Notes under the pieces: model-generated
Database searches by the model: none
Seen by the model: the letters and a program-made list of their open reading frames with translations, nothing else
Told to the model about the DNA's origin: nothing
Part shown: piece after piece, positions 8,430 through 17,799 of the stretch
How positions within the stretch are numbered: the stretch's first letter is position 1
Layout: each line of letters begins with the position of its first letter
DNA from: Acinetobacter johnsonii CIP 64.6
GTDB taxonomy: Bacteria; Pseudomonadota; Gammaproteobacteria; Pseudomonadales; Moraxellaceae
NCBI RefSeq assembly: GCF_000368045.1
Contig: NZ_KB849230.1
Location: 62,001 to 126,000 of the forward strand
DNA length: 64,000 nt
Direction of reading: 5' to 3'
Program-made: the position numbers and the translations under genes

Positions 8430-9302
8430 TTATTGGGCTTCGATTTCACGGAGCCGAATCAAACCTTCTTGCGTAGTACTGCACACCAACTCACCGTTTT
8501 GCCACATTCGTCCAAAGTTTAAACCACGTGAACTGGCACTGACTGTAGCATCCATGTCATACAACATCCAGTCATCCACGCGAAAGGGTTTATGGAAATA
8601 CATGGCATGATCGATACTCGCACACTGCAAACTTGGCGAAAGATAACTTAAACCATGTGGGCGCAGTGCCGTGGTCATTAAAGTGAAATCTGAATAGAAT
8701 GCTGCAATTGCTTGATGCAATGAAATCTCATCCACCTCTGCTGCTATACGGTCATGCGTGCGAATATAGTGCGCATACACAGGTGCTTCAGGCTGCGGTT
8801 GGTACGGGTTCTGTGGATTGATCGGACGAATTTCCACATGACGATCGCGCATGAAACTTGCACGTACATTTTCAGGCACAAATTCCACCATCATTTTTTT
8901 CAGTTCAGCCTCAGACTTTAACGACTCGGGTGTTGGATACTCAGGCTCACCGATTTGGTAATTCAGCCCTTCTTCATTATCAGCAAAAGACACCATGCAC
9001 ATAAAGATGGTTTTACCATGCTGAATAGCGCGCACTTGGCGACTGACAAAACTACGACCATCACGAATCCGATCAACTTCATAGATAATCGGCGCGTTCA
9101 CATCGCCACCAAATAAAAAGTATGCATGTAAAGAATGAGCTGGACGATCCGTCGTATATGATGCCGCACGCAGGGCCTGACCCAAGACTTGCCCGCCAAA
9201 AACACGCTTCCCAACCAAATTACGGCTTTGTCCACGAAAGATATTTTCCTCAATTTTTTCGAGGCTCAGTAATTCAACCAACTCTTGGGTTAAAGCATTC
9301 AT
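8430..9302 (-). CDS. tesB: acyl-CoA thioesterase II TesB
   Basis: A 290-residue double-hotdog thioesterase that hydrolyses medium- and long-chain acyl-CoA. The N-terminal hotdog shows VFGGQVLGQAL and HSLHAYFLFGGD; the C-terminal half carries LQCASIDHAMYFH, with the catalytic Asp of the SIDH motif, then a Thr and Gln region near the end (CSTTQEGLIR). The start is set at the ATG at 9302. A TTG ten codons upstream is open but has no support. The divergent plsB suggests a lipid-metabolism pairing, but they do not form an operon. Confidence 0.93.
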   Translation of the reverse strand: MNALTQELVELLSLEKIEENIFRGQSRNLVGKRVFGGQVLGQALRAASYTTDRPAHSLHAYFLFGGDVNAPIIYEVDRIRDGRSFVSRQVRAIQHGKTIFMCMVSFADNEEGLNYQIGEPEYPTPESLKSEAELKKMMVEFVPENVRASFMRDRHVEIRPINPQNPYQPQPEAPVYAHYIRTHDRIAAEVDEISLHQAIAAFYSDFTLMTTALRPHGLSYLSPSLQCASIDHAMYFHKPFRVDDWMLYDMDATVSASSRGLNFGRMWQNGELVCSTTQEGLIRLREIEAQ

Positions 9303-9594
9303 AAACAACCTACTTAATGGTGAGATACCCAATATTTATGTAAAGTGACAGGTATCATATATAGAGTATAAATTCTATTTTGCCATAAATTCAGACTAAA
9401 ACCCTATAGATTACTTGACTGAGTTGTCATAAGTTTTTTTCGTTATTTCCGACTAAAAATACGATTTTTAACGATAAAATTCACCATATAAAACAAATTT
9501 GTCAGGAAATGACATACGGTTTATGTTTACAATTACGCAAAATAAATACCCCTTCAGACAAACTGCGGGATTGGTCATTTAAGCAGGAGTGTAT
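9303..9594. promoter_or_regulatory. AT-rich divergent promoter region of tesB and plsB
   Basis: About 290 bp separate the two divergent starts. The sequence is strongly AT-rich. No ORF, RNA structure or known operator was recognised. Confidence 0.4.
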
Positions 9595-12168
9595 ATGTCC
9601 AAAAGTGGCTTTGGTCAAATGTATAGAAAGCTTTCAAGTAAGCTTCTTGACCTAATAGTAACCCCACATGTATTGGGTGAGGTTCCAACAGAACCGACAG
9701 CAACAGATGCTGACCCAGCAGCTTCAGGCCATCCCAAAAAAATTGTCTGTTATGTGCTTCAAAATCACTCACGCAGTAATGCGCTGTTAGTGGATGGTGA
9801 AACACGTCGTTTAAAGCTTGCTCCCGCACTCGATCCTTTGGTCGTGGGGACACATCAAGAAAAAGCATCGATCGTGTTTTTACAGCATAACGATGAAAAT
9901 AATTTACTTAACCCTTCACCACACACCTTTCCACCGCGCCTGTTACGTCTAGTTGAAGCGTTAGAGCAACAACCCGATTTAGACGTGGAGCTGGTACCTG
10001 TGACGGTACTGTGGGGACGTTCACCAGACAAAGAAGACTCTTGGTTTAAATTGCTATTTACTGACACTTGGGCGACACCAAGTACGGTGAAGCAGCTGAT
10101 GAATATTGGTTTGCATGGTCGTCAGTCATTTTTAGAATTTCATGAAAGTCAGTCTTTACGTGCTTTGGTCGACTTTGCAAAAACCACCTATCCGAATTTA
10201 TCGCCTGCGACCTACATTCTAAACACCTTAAATAATCAGCTTGATGCACACCGTGAAGCGGTACTCGGTCCCGATCTTTCGGACCGTCGCAACGTGATGC
10301 ATTCATTGATTAAAGCCAATGATGTACAAGATGCAATTCGTCGCGAAAGTATCCGCGGCAAAATTAGCATGTTGGACGCAGAACGTCGTGCTATTGGTTA
10401 TGTCAATGAAATCGTATCGGACTACTCGCATTCAACCATCCGTTTTGCGGAAATGGCGCTGGCACGTTTATGGACCCAGCTCTATGACGGGGTTGAAGTC
10501 CATAACTTCAATACGGTTCGTGAGTTGGCAAAAGATTATGAAATTGTGTATACCCCATGTCACCGCAGCCATATCGACTATTTACTGCTGTCTTATGTAG
10601 TTTATAACCGTGGTTTGATGGTGCCTTATATTGCTGCGGGTGATAACTTAAATATGCCATTTGTTGGGCAAATTTTACGTGGCGGCGGTGCATTTTTTAT
10701 TCGCCGTACTTTCCGCGGTAACGCGCTCTACACTTCGGTCTTTAAAGAATATCTATACAGCATTTTGTCGCGTAACACGCCTTTAGAATACTTCATCGAA
10801 GGTGGTCGTTCACGTACAGGTCGTCTGCTACCACCGAAGACAGGTATGTTAGCCATGACCGTGCACAGTCACTTGCGTGGTCGTGCCAAACCGATTGTCT
10901 TTGTTCCGACTTATATTGGCTATGAACGCTTGATGGAAGGTGCAACCTACGTCGGTGAGATGAATGGTAAACCCAAAGAAGCCGAGTCTGTCTTTGGGAT
11001 TCTGCAAACCTTACGCAAAATTGAACGTATTTTCGGAAAAGTCCATCTCAACTTTGGCGAGCCTGTTTTCCTCGATGACATGCTGAAAAAGCATGGCGCT
11101 GAGAATGTGCAAATTGCTAAAAATGATGATCCCATTCCGCAAGAAGTCTCTGATGCAGTCAACAGTTCAGCACATGCAATTTTAGAAAATATTAACCGTG
11201 CAGCTGTGGTGAATCCTGTTTCACTCTTGTCTTTGGTTCTGTTGGCCACTGAGAAGCATACGCTGGATGAAGAAATTTGTATCAAACAGCTCGATACCTA
11301 TCGTAAGTTGTTGACGACACTTCCTTATGATGAGCGCCTCTTGGTCACGCCATTATCGGGTAAAGAAATCATTGCTTATGGTTTAAAGCTGAAACTGATC
11401 AAGCGTGTCAATCACGTACTCGGTGACATTATTGCGATTGCGGACAATCAAGCAGTACTGCTGACCTACTTCCGTAATAATATTTTGCATGCTTTTGTCT
11501 TGCCATCACTCGTTGCCGCTTTGGTTGAACACAATGGAACCATTGGCCGTGGTGATTTAATCAATGTAATTCGCACGCTATATCCATTCTTAAAAGCAGA
11601 ATTGTTTTTAAAATGGGAAGATGCTGAACTCAAAGATCAAATCTGTGCCTATGTAGATGGTTTGATTCAAGCTAAACTGATTTCTGAAGATGCCGAAGGC
11701 CACTTGATTTCCCCTGCTCCAAACAGCGAAGATCATAACCAATTGGTGGTATTGGCTGCGCCAGTCATGCAGAGTCTTGAGCGTTACTACATGACGCTTG
11801 CGCTGATTACACAACGTGGTTCTGGGAACATTTCAGCACGTCAGGTGGAAGAGCTTAGTCATTTGGTCGGTCAGCGTCTATCTGTCCTATATGAGTTCAA
11901 TTCGCCTGAATTCTTTGATAAAGCCCTGTTCCAAAGCTTTATTAAAGTGCTCACGCAACAGGGTTATATCAGCACCAACTCGGACAACGCGATTGTGTTT
12001 GATGAGAACTTTCAAAACGTTGCGCAATATGCCAACTTGGTGTTGGATGATGTCACGCTACAAATGTTGCAACACATCACCACTTTCAGCGATGAAGAAC
12101 TGAAAGACACGCTAGACAAAGTCGCTGCTGAACAAGCGAAGAAGCGTTTGAAACGTAAGAAGAAATAA
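9595..12168 (+). CDS. plsB: glycerol-3-phosphate 1-O-acyltransferase PlsB
   Basis: This 857-residue membrane-associated enzyme makes lysophosphatidic acid from acyl-ACP or acyl-CoA and glycerol-3-phosphate, the first step of phospholipid synthesis. The acyltransferase motifs are in order: CHRSHIDYLLL (block I, HX4D), GGGAFFIRRTF (block II), FIEGGRSRTGR (block III) and PIVFVPTYIGYE (block IV). Length matches the long gammaproteobacterial PlsB. The ATG at 9595 has AGGAG 5 nt upstream; the GTG two codons earlier overlaps that site and is not used. Confidence 0.95.
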   Translation: MSKSGFGQMYRKLSSKLLDLIVTPHVLGEVPTEPTATDADPAASGHPKKIVCYVLQNHSRSNALLVDGETRRLKLAPALDPLVVGTHQEKASIVFLQHNDENNLLNPSPHTFPPRLLRLVEALEQQPDLDVELVPVTVLWGRSPDKEDSWFKLLFTDTWATPSTVKQLMNIGLHGRQSFLEFHESQSLRALVDFAKTTYPNLSPATYILNTLNNQLDAHREAVLGPDLSDRRNVMHSLIKANDVQDAIRRESIRGKISMLDAERRAIGYVNEIVSDYSHSTIRFAEMALARLWTQLYDGVEVHNFNTVRELAKDYEIVYTPCHRSHIDYLLLSYVVYNRGLMVPYIAAGDNLNMPFVGQILRGGGAFFIRRTFRGNALYTSVFKEYLYSILSRNTPLEYFIEGGRSRTGRLLPPKTGMLAMTVHSHLRGRAKPIVFVPTYIGYERLMEGATYVGEMNGKPKEAESVFGILQTLRKIERIFGKVHLNFGEPVFLDDMLKKHGAENVQIAKNDDPIPQEVSDAVNSSAHAILENINRAAVVNPVSLLSLVLLATEKHTLDEEICIKQLDTYRKLLTTLPYDERLLVTPLSGKEIIAYGLKLKLIKRVNHVLGDIIAIADNQAVLLTYFRNNILHAFVLPSLVAALVEHNGTIGRGDLINVIRTLYPFLKAELFLKWEDAELKDQICAYVDGLIQAKLISEDAEGHLISPAPNSEDHNQLVVLAAPVMQSLERYYMTLALITQRGSGNISARQVEELSHLVGQRLSVLYEFNSPEFFDKALFQSFIKVLTQQGYISTNSDNAIVFDENFQNVAQYANLVLDDVTLQMLQHITTFSDEELKDTLDKVAAEQAKKRLKRKKK

Positions 12169-12179
12169 TTTCTTTTTAA

Positions 12180-12215
12180 AAGCATAGGTATCTACAAAAG
12201 GTAGGTGCCTATGCT
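12180..12215. terminator. hairpin after plsB
   Basis: Imperfect stem AGCATAGGTATCTAC / GTAGGTGCCTATGCT with G-U pairs, starting about 12 bp after the plsB stop. No T-run follows on the plus strand, so a terminator role is moderate. The IS30-family element begins about 20 bp beyond it. Confidence 0.5.
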
Positions 12216-12234
12216 GTAAATGAAAAAAATGGCG

Positions 12235-13300
12235 GATTCAAGCGGCAAGTGCAACAGTATAAAAACCAGCCATAACTTCACTCGGTGTATACCAACCTAG
12301 TGTTTTTCTAGGACGATGGTTGAGTGCAAATTCTATCTGCTCTATTTGTTCGTTTGACACGCCATCAAACGATGATGATTTTGGCAGATATTGACGGATT
12401 AAACCATTCGTATTTTCATTTCTAGCTCGCTGAATAGACTTGTAAGGATCAGCAAAATACGTCTCTATGCCAGCATCAGTAATTCTTTTGTGTTCGGAAA
12501 ATTCTTTGCCATTATCAAATGTCACACTATAAGCATGGCTCATTTGTAAACGATCTAATGCACAAGTAATCGTTTGAGAGGATGCTCTTGTTGGCCCTAA
12601 ATGAACAATATGTACATACAGGCTCTTTCGATCAACGAGAGTCAATAAAGCACCTTTATGATGTTTACCAATCACCGTGTCACCTTCGAAATCTCCTAAA
12701 CGTTGTCGTTGATCAATGACCTGGTGTCGGCAGTGAATACTTGTTTTATCAATGATTTGACCCCTACGATCCGTGTTTTTGTAACCGCGTTTTCGATATT
12801 TCTTCTGATGCCTTAAATGTAGATGAAGTTTACCGCCTTTTGATTTATCTTGATAAATGTACTGGTAAATCCACTCATGTGAAGGTACATCCAGCCAACC
12901 GCGTTGTGTTAAAGCACCTGAAATTTGTTCGGGTGACCAGTCCAAACCAATCAAATAATCAATATAAGCGAAGGCAAATGCTGTCATTGATGATGAAGGA
13001 CGGTACCGTCTTTGACTTGCAAATTTAGCTGCCTGTTGAGCTCTATATCCACGTTGCCCAGTATTTCTTTTTAATTCACGGTAGATGGTTGATCGTGAAC
13101 GTCCTAATTCCCGAGCAAGGGTAGCGATTGAACTTTTACTTTTCAAAGTAGCATAAATTTCGTATCTTTCATCTTGAGAAAGTTGGGTGTATTTCTTCAT
13201 TGTGTGCTTTCCAATTACGAGTTGAAAAAGTCTAATGATTCTATGAATACACCTAACTTTTTCAACTAACTACAAATGTGTTGCACTTGGGATTTGAATC
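12235..13300 (-). mobile_element. IS30-family insertion sequence
   Basis: About 1066 bp bounded by 22-bp imperfect inverted repeats at 12235-12256 and 13279-13300. They share GATTCAA, four differing bases, then CAAGTGCAACA (18 of 22 identical). It encodes one complete IS30-type transposase. If each end is extended by one base, GC flanks both sides, which would fit a 2-bp target duplication. It stands 15 bp from an ISNCY-like copy. Confidence 0.88.
12238..13200 (-). CDS. IS30-family transposase
   Basis: A 320-residue DDE transposase. An N-terminal helix-turn-helix (residues about 5-50, SSIATLARELGRSRSTIYRE) binds the ends. The catalytic core shows DFEGDTVIGK (first Asp), VTFDNGKEF (second Asp) and a late Glu in RNENTNGLIRQY, the IS30 signature. 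The frame is intact, so the element may be active. The stop codon lies inside the left inverted repeat. Confidence 0.93.
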   Translation of the reverse strand: MKKYTQLSQDERYEIYATLKSKSSIATLARELGRSRSTIYRELKRNTGQRGYRAQQAAKFASQRRYRPSSSMTAFAFAYIDYLIGLDWSPEQISGALTQRGWLDVPSHEWIYQYIYQDKSKGGKLHLHLRHQKKYRKRGYKNTDRRGQIIDKTSIHCRHQVIDQRQRLGDFEGDTVIGKHHKGALLTLVDRKSLYVHIVHLGPTRASSQTITCALDRLQMSHAYSVTFDNGKEFSEHKRITDAGIETYFADPYKSIQRARNENTNGLIRQYLPKSSSFDGVSNEQIEQIEFALNHRPRKTLGWYTPSEVMAGFYTVALAA

Positions 13301-13315
13301 TGCGAATTAAAATAT

Positions 13316-14797
13316 TGTTATTCCAAAGTAGAAATGTCCTACCTTAAAACCAAATAGAAATGTCCTATATGGACATTTCCAAGTCAAGCACAGGATTTAG
13401 ATTTCGTTGTTCAATCGCTGTTTTCTGTGCACGTCTGCTTGGCATCTTTTGAGAACGATTACGTTTGTTTTGCTGTTCCAGTTCTTCATGCTGTTGTTGG
13501 ATATGATTCAGAACAGCACTCAACCGTTTATTCTCAACAATCTCTCGCTGATTCAGCTGACTTAATTTATCGAAGAGGCTGTAATTGATCTTTCGGCTAT
13601 TATGCATGATGGCTACAGTACCATCCGGGTATTCCAGGAACTCAAGATACTTACCGATCAACCTCTGATTTTCTTCGGTGTTTTCCAAGAGATATACGCA
13701 TTTATCATAAGTAATCGTCAGGCTATTCGTGACTCTGCGGGGTTCACGCCAGGTAAAAATATCATCTAATTGCTCGGCTGTTTCAGTGACAGAGCGGTGT
13801 AAGTTCTTAGGATTAAAGGCCATCTTTGCAAACTTGAGATTGAACTGCTCAATAAAGCAGGGCAACCACTTATTCGCATCTGCAATCGAACTGATACCTT
13901 CCAGACGCATCTCCTTAATCAGACGATCCTGAAGTGTCCTGTTGGCCCGTTCCACACGTCCTTTGGCCTGCGGTGAATTGGCGAAGATGATATCGATATT
14001 CAGGGTGCTGAGTACACGTCCAAACTGGGTAATCTTGGTGTCTTTCTTGCTGCTTTGATTCACTCTAAAGACTGAATGTTTGTCGCTGTAAAACGCTAAA
14101 GGCTTACCGTGCTGTTCGACATATAAACGTGTTGAAATCATATAGTCAAAAGTTGATTCTGACTCACAGAAGCGTAAATGCTGTAATTTGCCTGTGGCAT
14201 CATCAATGAACACCAGTAGGCAGCATTTAGCAGCGCGTCCTTCAAACCAGTCATGGTGTGAGCCATCAATTTGGATCAGCTCACCAAAGCAATCCCGGTT
14301 GTAACGAGGCTGATACGGGCGCTTCAGGCGCTTGGATCGAGGAATCCATAAGTCAGCTGCAATCATCCAGGAACGCAGGGTTTCTACTGAAAGATCGAAT
14401 CCATGCACGGTGGTGAGCTTTTCATGCGCTAAAGTGGGTCCGAAACCATGGAGTTGGTCAGAAATAATATTGAGGCATTTGAGTCTGAGTTCTTCAGGAA
14501 GTTTGGAATTGCTGATTTGGCCACGACCGGCATGGGCTAATGCAACTGGACCTTGGGCTTTGTATTTCTGCAGTAAGCGTCTGATCTGACGTTCTGAAAT
14601 ATGAAGTAGCTGAGCAGCCTAGGATTGAGTTATGCGTTGATCGCAGATTTCCTGCAAGACCGACAATCGTTTAAGTTCTTTATCCGACATAGACACCAAC
14701 ATATCAAACCGTCCGCTAAGGAAATCGCAAAAGTGCATATTCTAAAAGCGGACATTTTTACTTTGGAGAAACCGGACATTTCTATTTTGGAGTTACA
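13316..14797 (-). mobile_element. ISNCY/IS1202-like insertion sequence, copy 1
   Basis: A 1482-bp element whose ends share TGT-A-TCCAAA-TAGAAATGTCC. The outer end begins TGTTATTCC at 13316 and the inner end finishes GGAGTTACA at 14797. Further copies of the AAATGTCC motif lie inside both ends. It has the same length as the inverted copy 2 and encodes the same transposase with the same nonsense codon. The family is inferred from transposase similarity remembered for the IS1202 group. Confidence 0.85.
13365..14690 (-). pseudogene. ISNCY-like transposase interrupted by an amber codon (copy 1)
   Basis: Reading from the ATG at 14690 gives 23 codons ending in RITQS, then TAG at 14619-14621, then an open frame to 13365 (441 codons in total if the stop is read through). 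The part after the stop includes a helix-turn-helix (AAQLLHISERQIRRLL) and an integrase-type core with QIDGSHHDWF, FYSDKHSVF and KGRVERANR supplying the D, D and E. A GTG at 14408 could start a 347-residue product that lacks the helix-turn-helix. Confidence 0.85.
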
Positions 14798-14812
14798 AGG
14801 AAAATTTTAAGA
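14798..14812. repeat. 15-bp flank repeat, inverted copy A
   Basis: AGGAAAATTTTAAGA lies directly beside the inner end of ISNCY copy 1. Its exact reverse complement lies directly beside the outer end of copy 2 at 16806-16820. This is the pattern left when a target duplication is separated by inversion of the DNA between the two copies. Confidence 0.8.
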
Positions 14813-14849
14813 ATTTCGTATAAGGTGTATTATGTTAATTTTAGATTTA

Positions 14850-15323
14850 TTAAACTATTTCATCCTTCAAAAAGGAGAAACTAGTTCCATTTACATAATA
14901 TCTTAATAACTTCTCTTTAGTTTTTAATAGCCTTTTTGAAGAGGTTGCAACATCCATTCTGTTAATAGTTTCATAGTATGTTTTTGCCAGTATTTTAGCT
15001 TCATCGATCCTATTTAAGTGATGTAAAACACAAATATGCCCTTCACTAAGTGTAACTATAGGGTACATATCCACTTCATCACTAAAAAATTTATTATTTG
15101 GAATGTAACGTAAATTTCGTAATATATTTAGTGCTTTTTCTAAATAAGCTAAAGCGATATCTTCTGGATTTTTAAAACATAGGATCAGTAATTGTACAGC
15201 CAATGCATGTTCAATATGTGGTGAATCAGGATATGCTATTGATGCATGTTGAAGCTTTATGTAAGCATCATCATGTTGATCAAAACTACGCAGAGCAAGG
15301 CCATATTGCATTAAAAACAATCC
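14850..15323 (-). pseudogene. 3' fragment of a TPR-like gene, truncated by ISNCY copy 2
   Basis: About 157 codons remain, reading from the junction with copy 2 to a stop at 14850. The fragment is helical and TPR-like: paired helices such as YGLALRSFDQHDDAYIKLQH and EDIALAYLEKALNILRNL, then RIDEAKILAKTYYETI. No start codon with a ribosome-binding site is present because the IS end replaces the 5' part. It is more AT-rich than the housekeeping genes. The parent protein is not recognised; TPR C-termini occur in many multidomain proteins, including defence NTPases. Confidence 0.6.
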
Positions 15324-16805
15324 TGTAACTCCAAAATAGAAATGTCCGGTTTCTCCAAAGTAAAAATGTCCGCTTTTAGAATATGCACTTTTGCGATTTC
15401 CTTAGCGGACGGTTTGATATGTTGGTGTCTATGTCGGATAAAGAACTTAAACGATTGTCGGTCTTGCAGGAAATCTGCGATCAACGCATAACTCAATCCT
15501 AGGCTGCTCAGCTACTTCATATTTCAGAACGTCAGATCAGACGCTTACTGCAGAAATACAAAGCCCAAGGTCCAGTTGCATTAGCCCATGCCGGTCGTGG
15601 CCAAATCAGCAATTCCAAACTTCCTGAAGAACTCAGACTCAAATGCCTCAATATTATTTCTGACCAACTCCATGGTTTCGGACCCACTTTAGCGCATGAA
15701 AAGCTCACCACCGTGCATGGATTCGATCTTTCAGTAGAAACCCTGCGTTCCTGGATGATTGCAGCTGACTTATGGATTCCTCGATCCAAGCGCCTGAAGC
15801 GCCCGTATCAGCCTCGTTACAACCGGGATTGCTTTGGTGAGCTGATCCAAATTGATGGCTCACACCATGACTGGTTTGAAGGACGCGCTGCTAAATGCTG
15901 CCTACTGGTGTTCATTGATGATGCCACAGGCAAATTACAGCATTTACGCTTCTGTGAGTCAGAATCAACTTTTGACTATATGATTTCAACACGTTTATAT
16001 GTCGAACAGCACGGTAAGCCTTTAGCGTTTTACAGCGACAAACATTCAGTCTTTAGAGTGAATCAAAGCAGCAAGAAAGACACCAAGATTACCCAGTTTG
16101 GACGTGTACTCAGCACCCTGAATATCGATATCATCTTCGCCAATTCACCGCAGGCCAAAGGACGTGTGGAACGGGCCAACAGGACACTTCAGGATCGTCT
16201 GATTAAGGAGATGCGTCTGGAAGGTATCAGTTCGATTGCAGATGCGAATAAGTGGTTGCCCTGCTTTATTGAGCAGTTCAATCTCAAGTTTGCAAAGATG
16301 GCCTTTAATCCTAAGAACTTACACCGCTCTGTCACTGAAACAGCCGAGCAATTAGATGATATTTTTACCTGGCGTGAACCCCGCAGAGTCACGAATAGCC
16401 TGACGATTACTTATGATAAATGCGTATATCTCTTGGAAAACACCGAAGAAAATCAGAGGTTGATCGGTAAGTATCTTGAGTTCCTGGAATACCCGGATGG
16501 TACTGTAGCCATCATGCATAATAGCCGAAAGATCAATTACAGCCTCTTCGATAAATTAAGTCAGCTGAATCAGCGAGAGATTGTTGAGAATAAACGGTTG
16601 AGTGCTGTTCTGAATCATATCCAACAACAGCATGAAGAACTGGAACAGCAAAACAAACGTAATCGTTCTCAAAAGATGCCAAGCAGACGTGCACAGAAAA
16701 CAGCGATTGAACAACGAAATCTAAATCCTGTGCTTGACTTGGAAATGTCCATATAGGACATTTCTATTTGGTTTTAAGGTAGGACATTTCTACTTTGGAA
16801 TAACA
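15324..16805 (+). mobile_element. ISNCY/IS1202-like insertion sequence, copy 2
   Basis: A 1482-bp copy in inverted orientation to copy 1, from TGTAACTCC at 15324 to GGAATAACA at 16805. The two copies face away from each other and appear identical over their coding regions. Together with the enclosed DNA they form a 3.49-kb composite-transposon-like unit (13316-16805). Confidence 0.85.
15431..16756 (+). pseudogene. ISNCY-like transposase interrupted by an amber codon (copy 2)
   Basis: This has the same reading frame as copy 1, with the TAG at 15500-15502 (TCC TAG GCT; one change from CAG would give QSQAAQLL). The longest open part with a conventional start runs from GTG at 15713 to 16756. Since both copies share the defect, either they arose after the mutation or gene conversion has homogenised them. 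Confidence 0.85.
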
Positions 16806-16820
16806 TCTTAAAATTTTCCT
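16806..16820. repeat. 15-bp flank repeat, inverted copy B
   Basis: TCTTAAAATTTTCCT adjoins the outer end of ISNCY copy 2. It is the exact reverse complement of the sequence at 14798-14812. Confidence 0.8.
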
Positions 16821-16841
16821 ATAAGCATCAATATTTTAATC

Positions 16842-16881
16842 AAAGCCGTTCTAGGATTAAGCGCACTGGAACGGCTTTTTT
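16842..16881. terminator. intrinsic terminator beyond the IS island
   Basis: Stem AAAGCCGTTC / GAACGGCTTT with a 17-nt loop and a T-run on the plus strand; A-rich on the other side. It lies between the island and the end of the minus-strand SDR gene. Confidence 0.8.
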
Positions 16882-16950
16882 ATGATTATTCACGTTCCAT
16901 AGCCATTTTTTCAGCTACGTTTCACATTTTTTATGAGTAAAAATAAAAAA

Positions 16951-17766
16951 TTATTTTGACTCACGCTCTGCTAACAACGCCAAATAATCATCAAAGCAAT
17001 GCGGATGCTGTAATTCAAAATTCATCTGCTGCATCCGCGTAGCATAAATTTGCTTGCCTGATGGCATATTGCTTTCCAAAACCAAAGCTGGAAATCCTAA
17101 CTGCTGTTGAAACCATTGAATAATTTCATGTAAAGGCAATGGTTGGCTATTGCTGCAAATGTAAGACTTTTCAGTATGTTCCACGTGAAGCAAGTGTGCT
17201 AGAAAAGCAACCAAATCATCAATATGAATTCGGTTCGACCAATGCAGTTTTGGATAAGACTTTGTAGTTTCTGCAAGTTTAATCATACGACTAACTGAGG
17301 TTCCATAAATTCCTGTTGGACGCACAACCACACATTCAGATGGATAAGCCTGTTGCCACAAAGTTTCCATATTCAATAGCACCTGCCCTTGCACATCGCT
17401 CGGCTGGGGACACGTGTCATCATCAACGCGCTCACCTGCACTTTCACCATAAACACGTGTGGAAGAAACCACGATCACTTTTTTTAAAGGATGACTTTCT
17501 AAGGCTTGTAGCATGGGTGCAATCGAGTCTACAAAAGTTCGCTGATACGCCTCCACCGTAGTGCCCTCAGGCGAGAGTAAGATATATACGGCATCAATCG
17601 GTGCGACTTGAGACAAATCCAACTGATGAATATCTTGAATCAAATGCTCAGCCCAATCATCTGATTTCGGACTTCGGCTAATTGTGGTAATTTGGTGGCC
17701 TTGCTGAAATAACTGTTTAGCAACACGCTGAGATGTTTTACCATAACCTATAAATAAAATATGCAT
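16951..17766 (-). CDS. NAD(P)-dependent SDR/epimerase-like protein (YeeZ type)
   Basis: A 271-residue Rossmann-fold protein of the extended SDR/epimerase type. The N-terminal FIGYGKTSQRVAKQL is a variant of the GXXGXXG nucleotide-binding loop. VVSSTRVYGE carries the Ser and Tyr expected near the active site, followed by VVRPTGIYG, a common epimerase segment; the usual YXXXK lysine is not clear. Substrate is unknown. It is divergent from recG with only 33 bp between starts. Confidence 0.75.
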   Translation of the reverse strand: MHILFIGYGKTSQRVAKQLFQQGHQITTISRSPKSDDWAEHLIQDIHQLDLSQVAPIDAVYILLSPEGTTVEAYQRTFVDSIAPMLQALESHPLKKVIVVSSTRVYGESAGERVDDDTCPQPSDVQGQVLLNMETLWQQAYPSECVVVRPTGIYGTSVSRMIKLAETTKSYPKLHWSNRIHIDDLVAFLAHLLHVEHTEKSYICSNSQPLPLHEIIQWFQQQLGFPALVLESNMPSGKQIYATRMQQMNFELQHPHCFDDYLALLAERESK

Positions 17767-17799
17767 TTAGCACCAAATCACAGACAAAGTTGAGGGGAC

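Noticed and set aside
12169..12234. A short gene between plsB and the IS30-family element
   Set aside because: Only about 65 bp, mostly occupied by an inverted repeat, with no start codon and ribosome-binding site.
13316..16805. A fully mobile composite transposon moving as one unit
   Set aside because: The outer flanks (left ending AAAATAT, right beginning TCTTAAAATTTT) show no exact direct repeat, and the 15-bp flank repeat fits inversion better; both transposases also have a nonsense codon.
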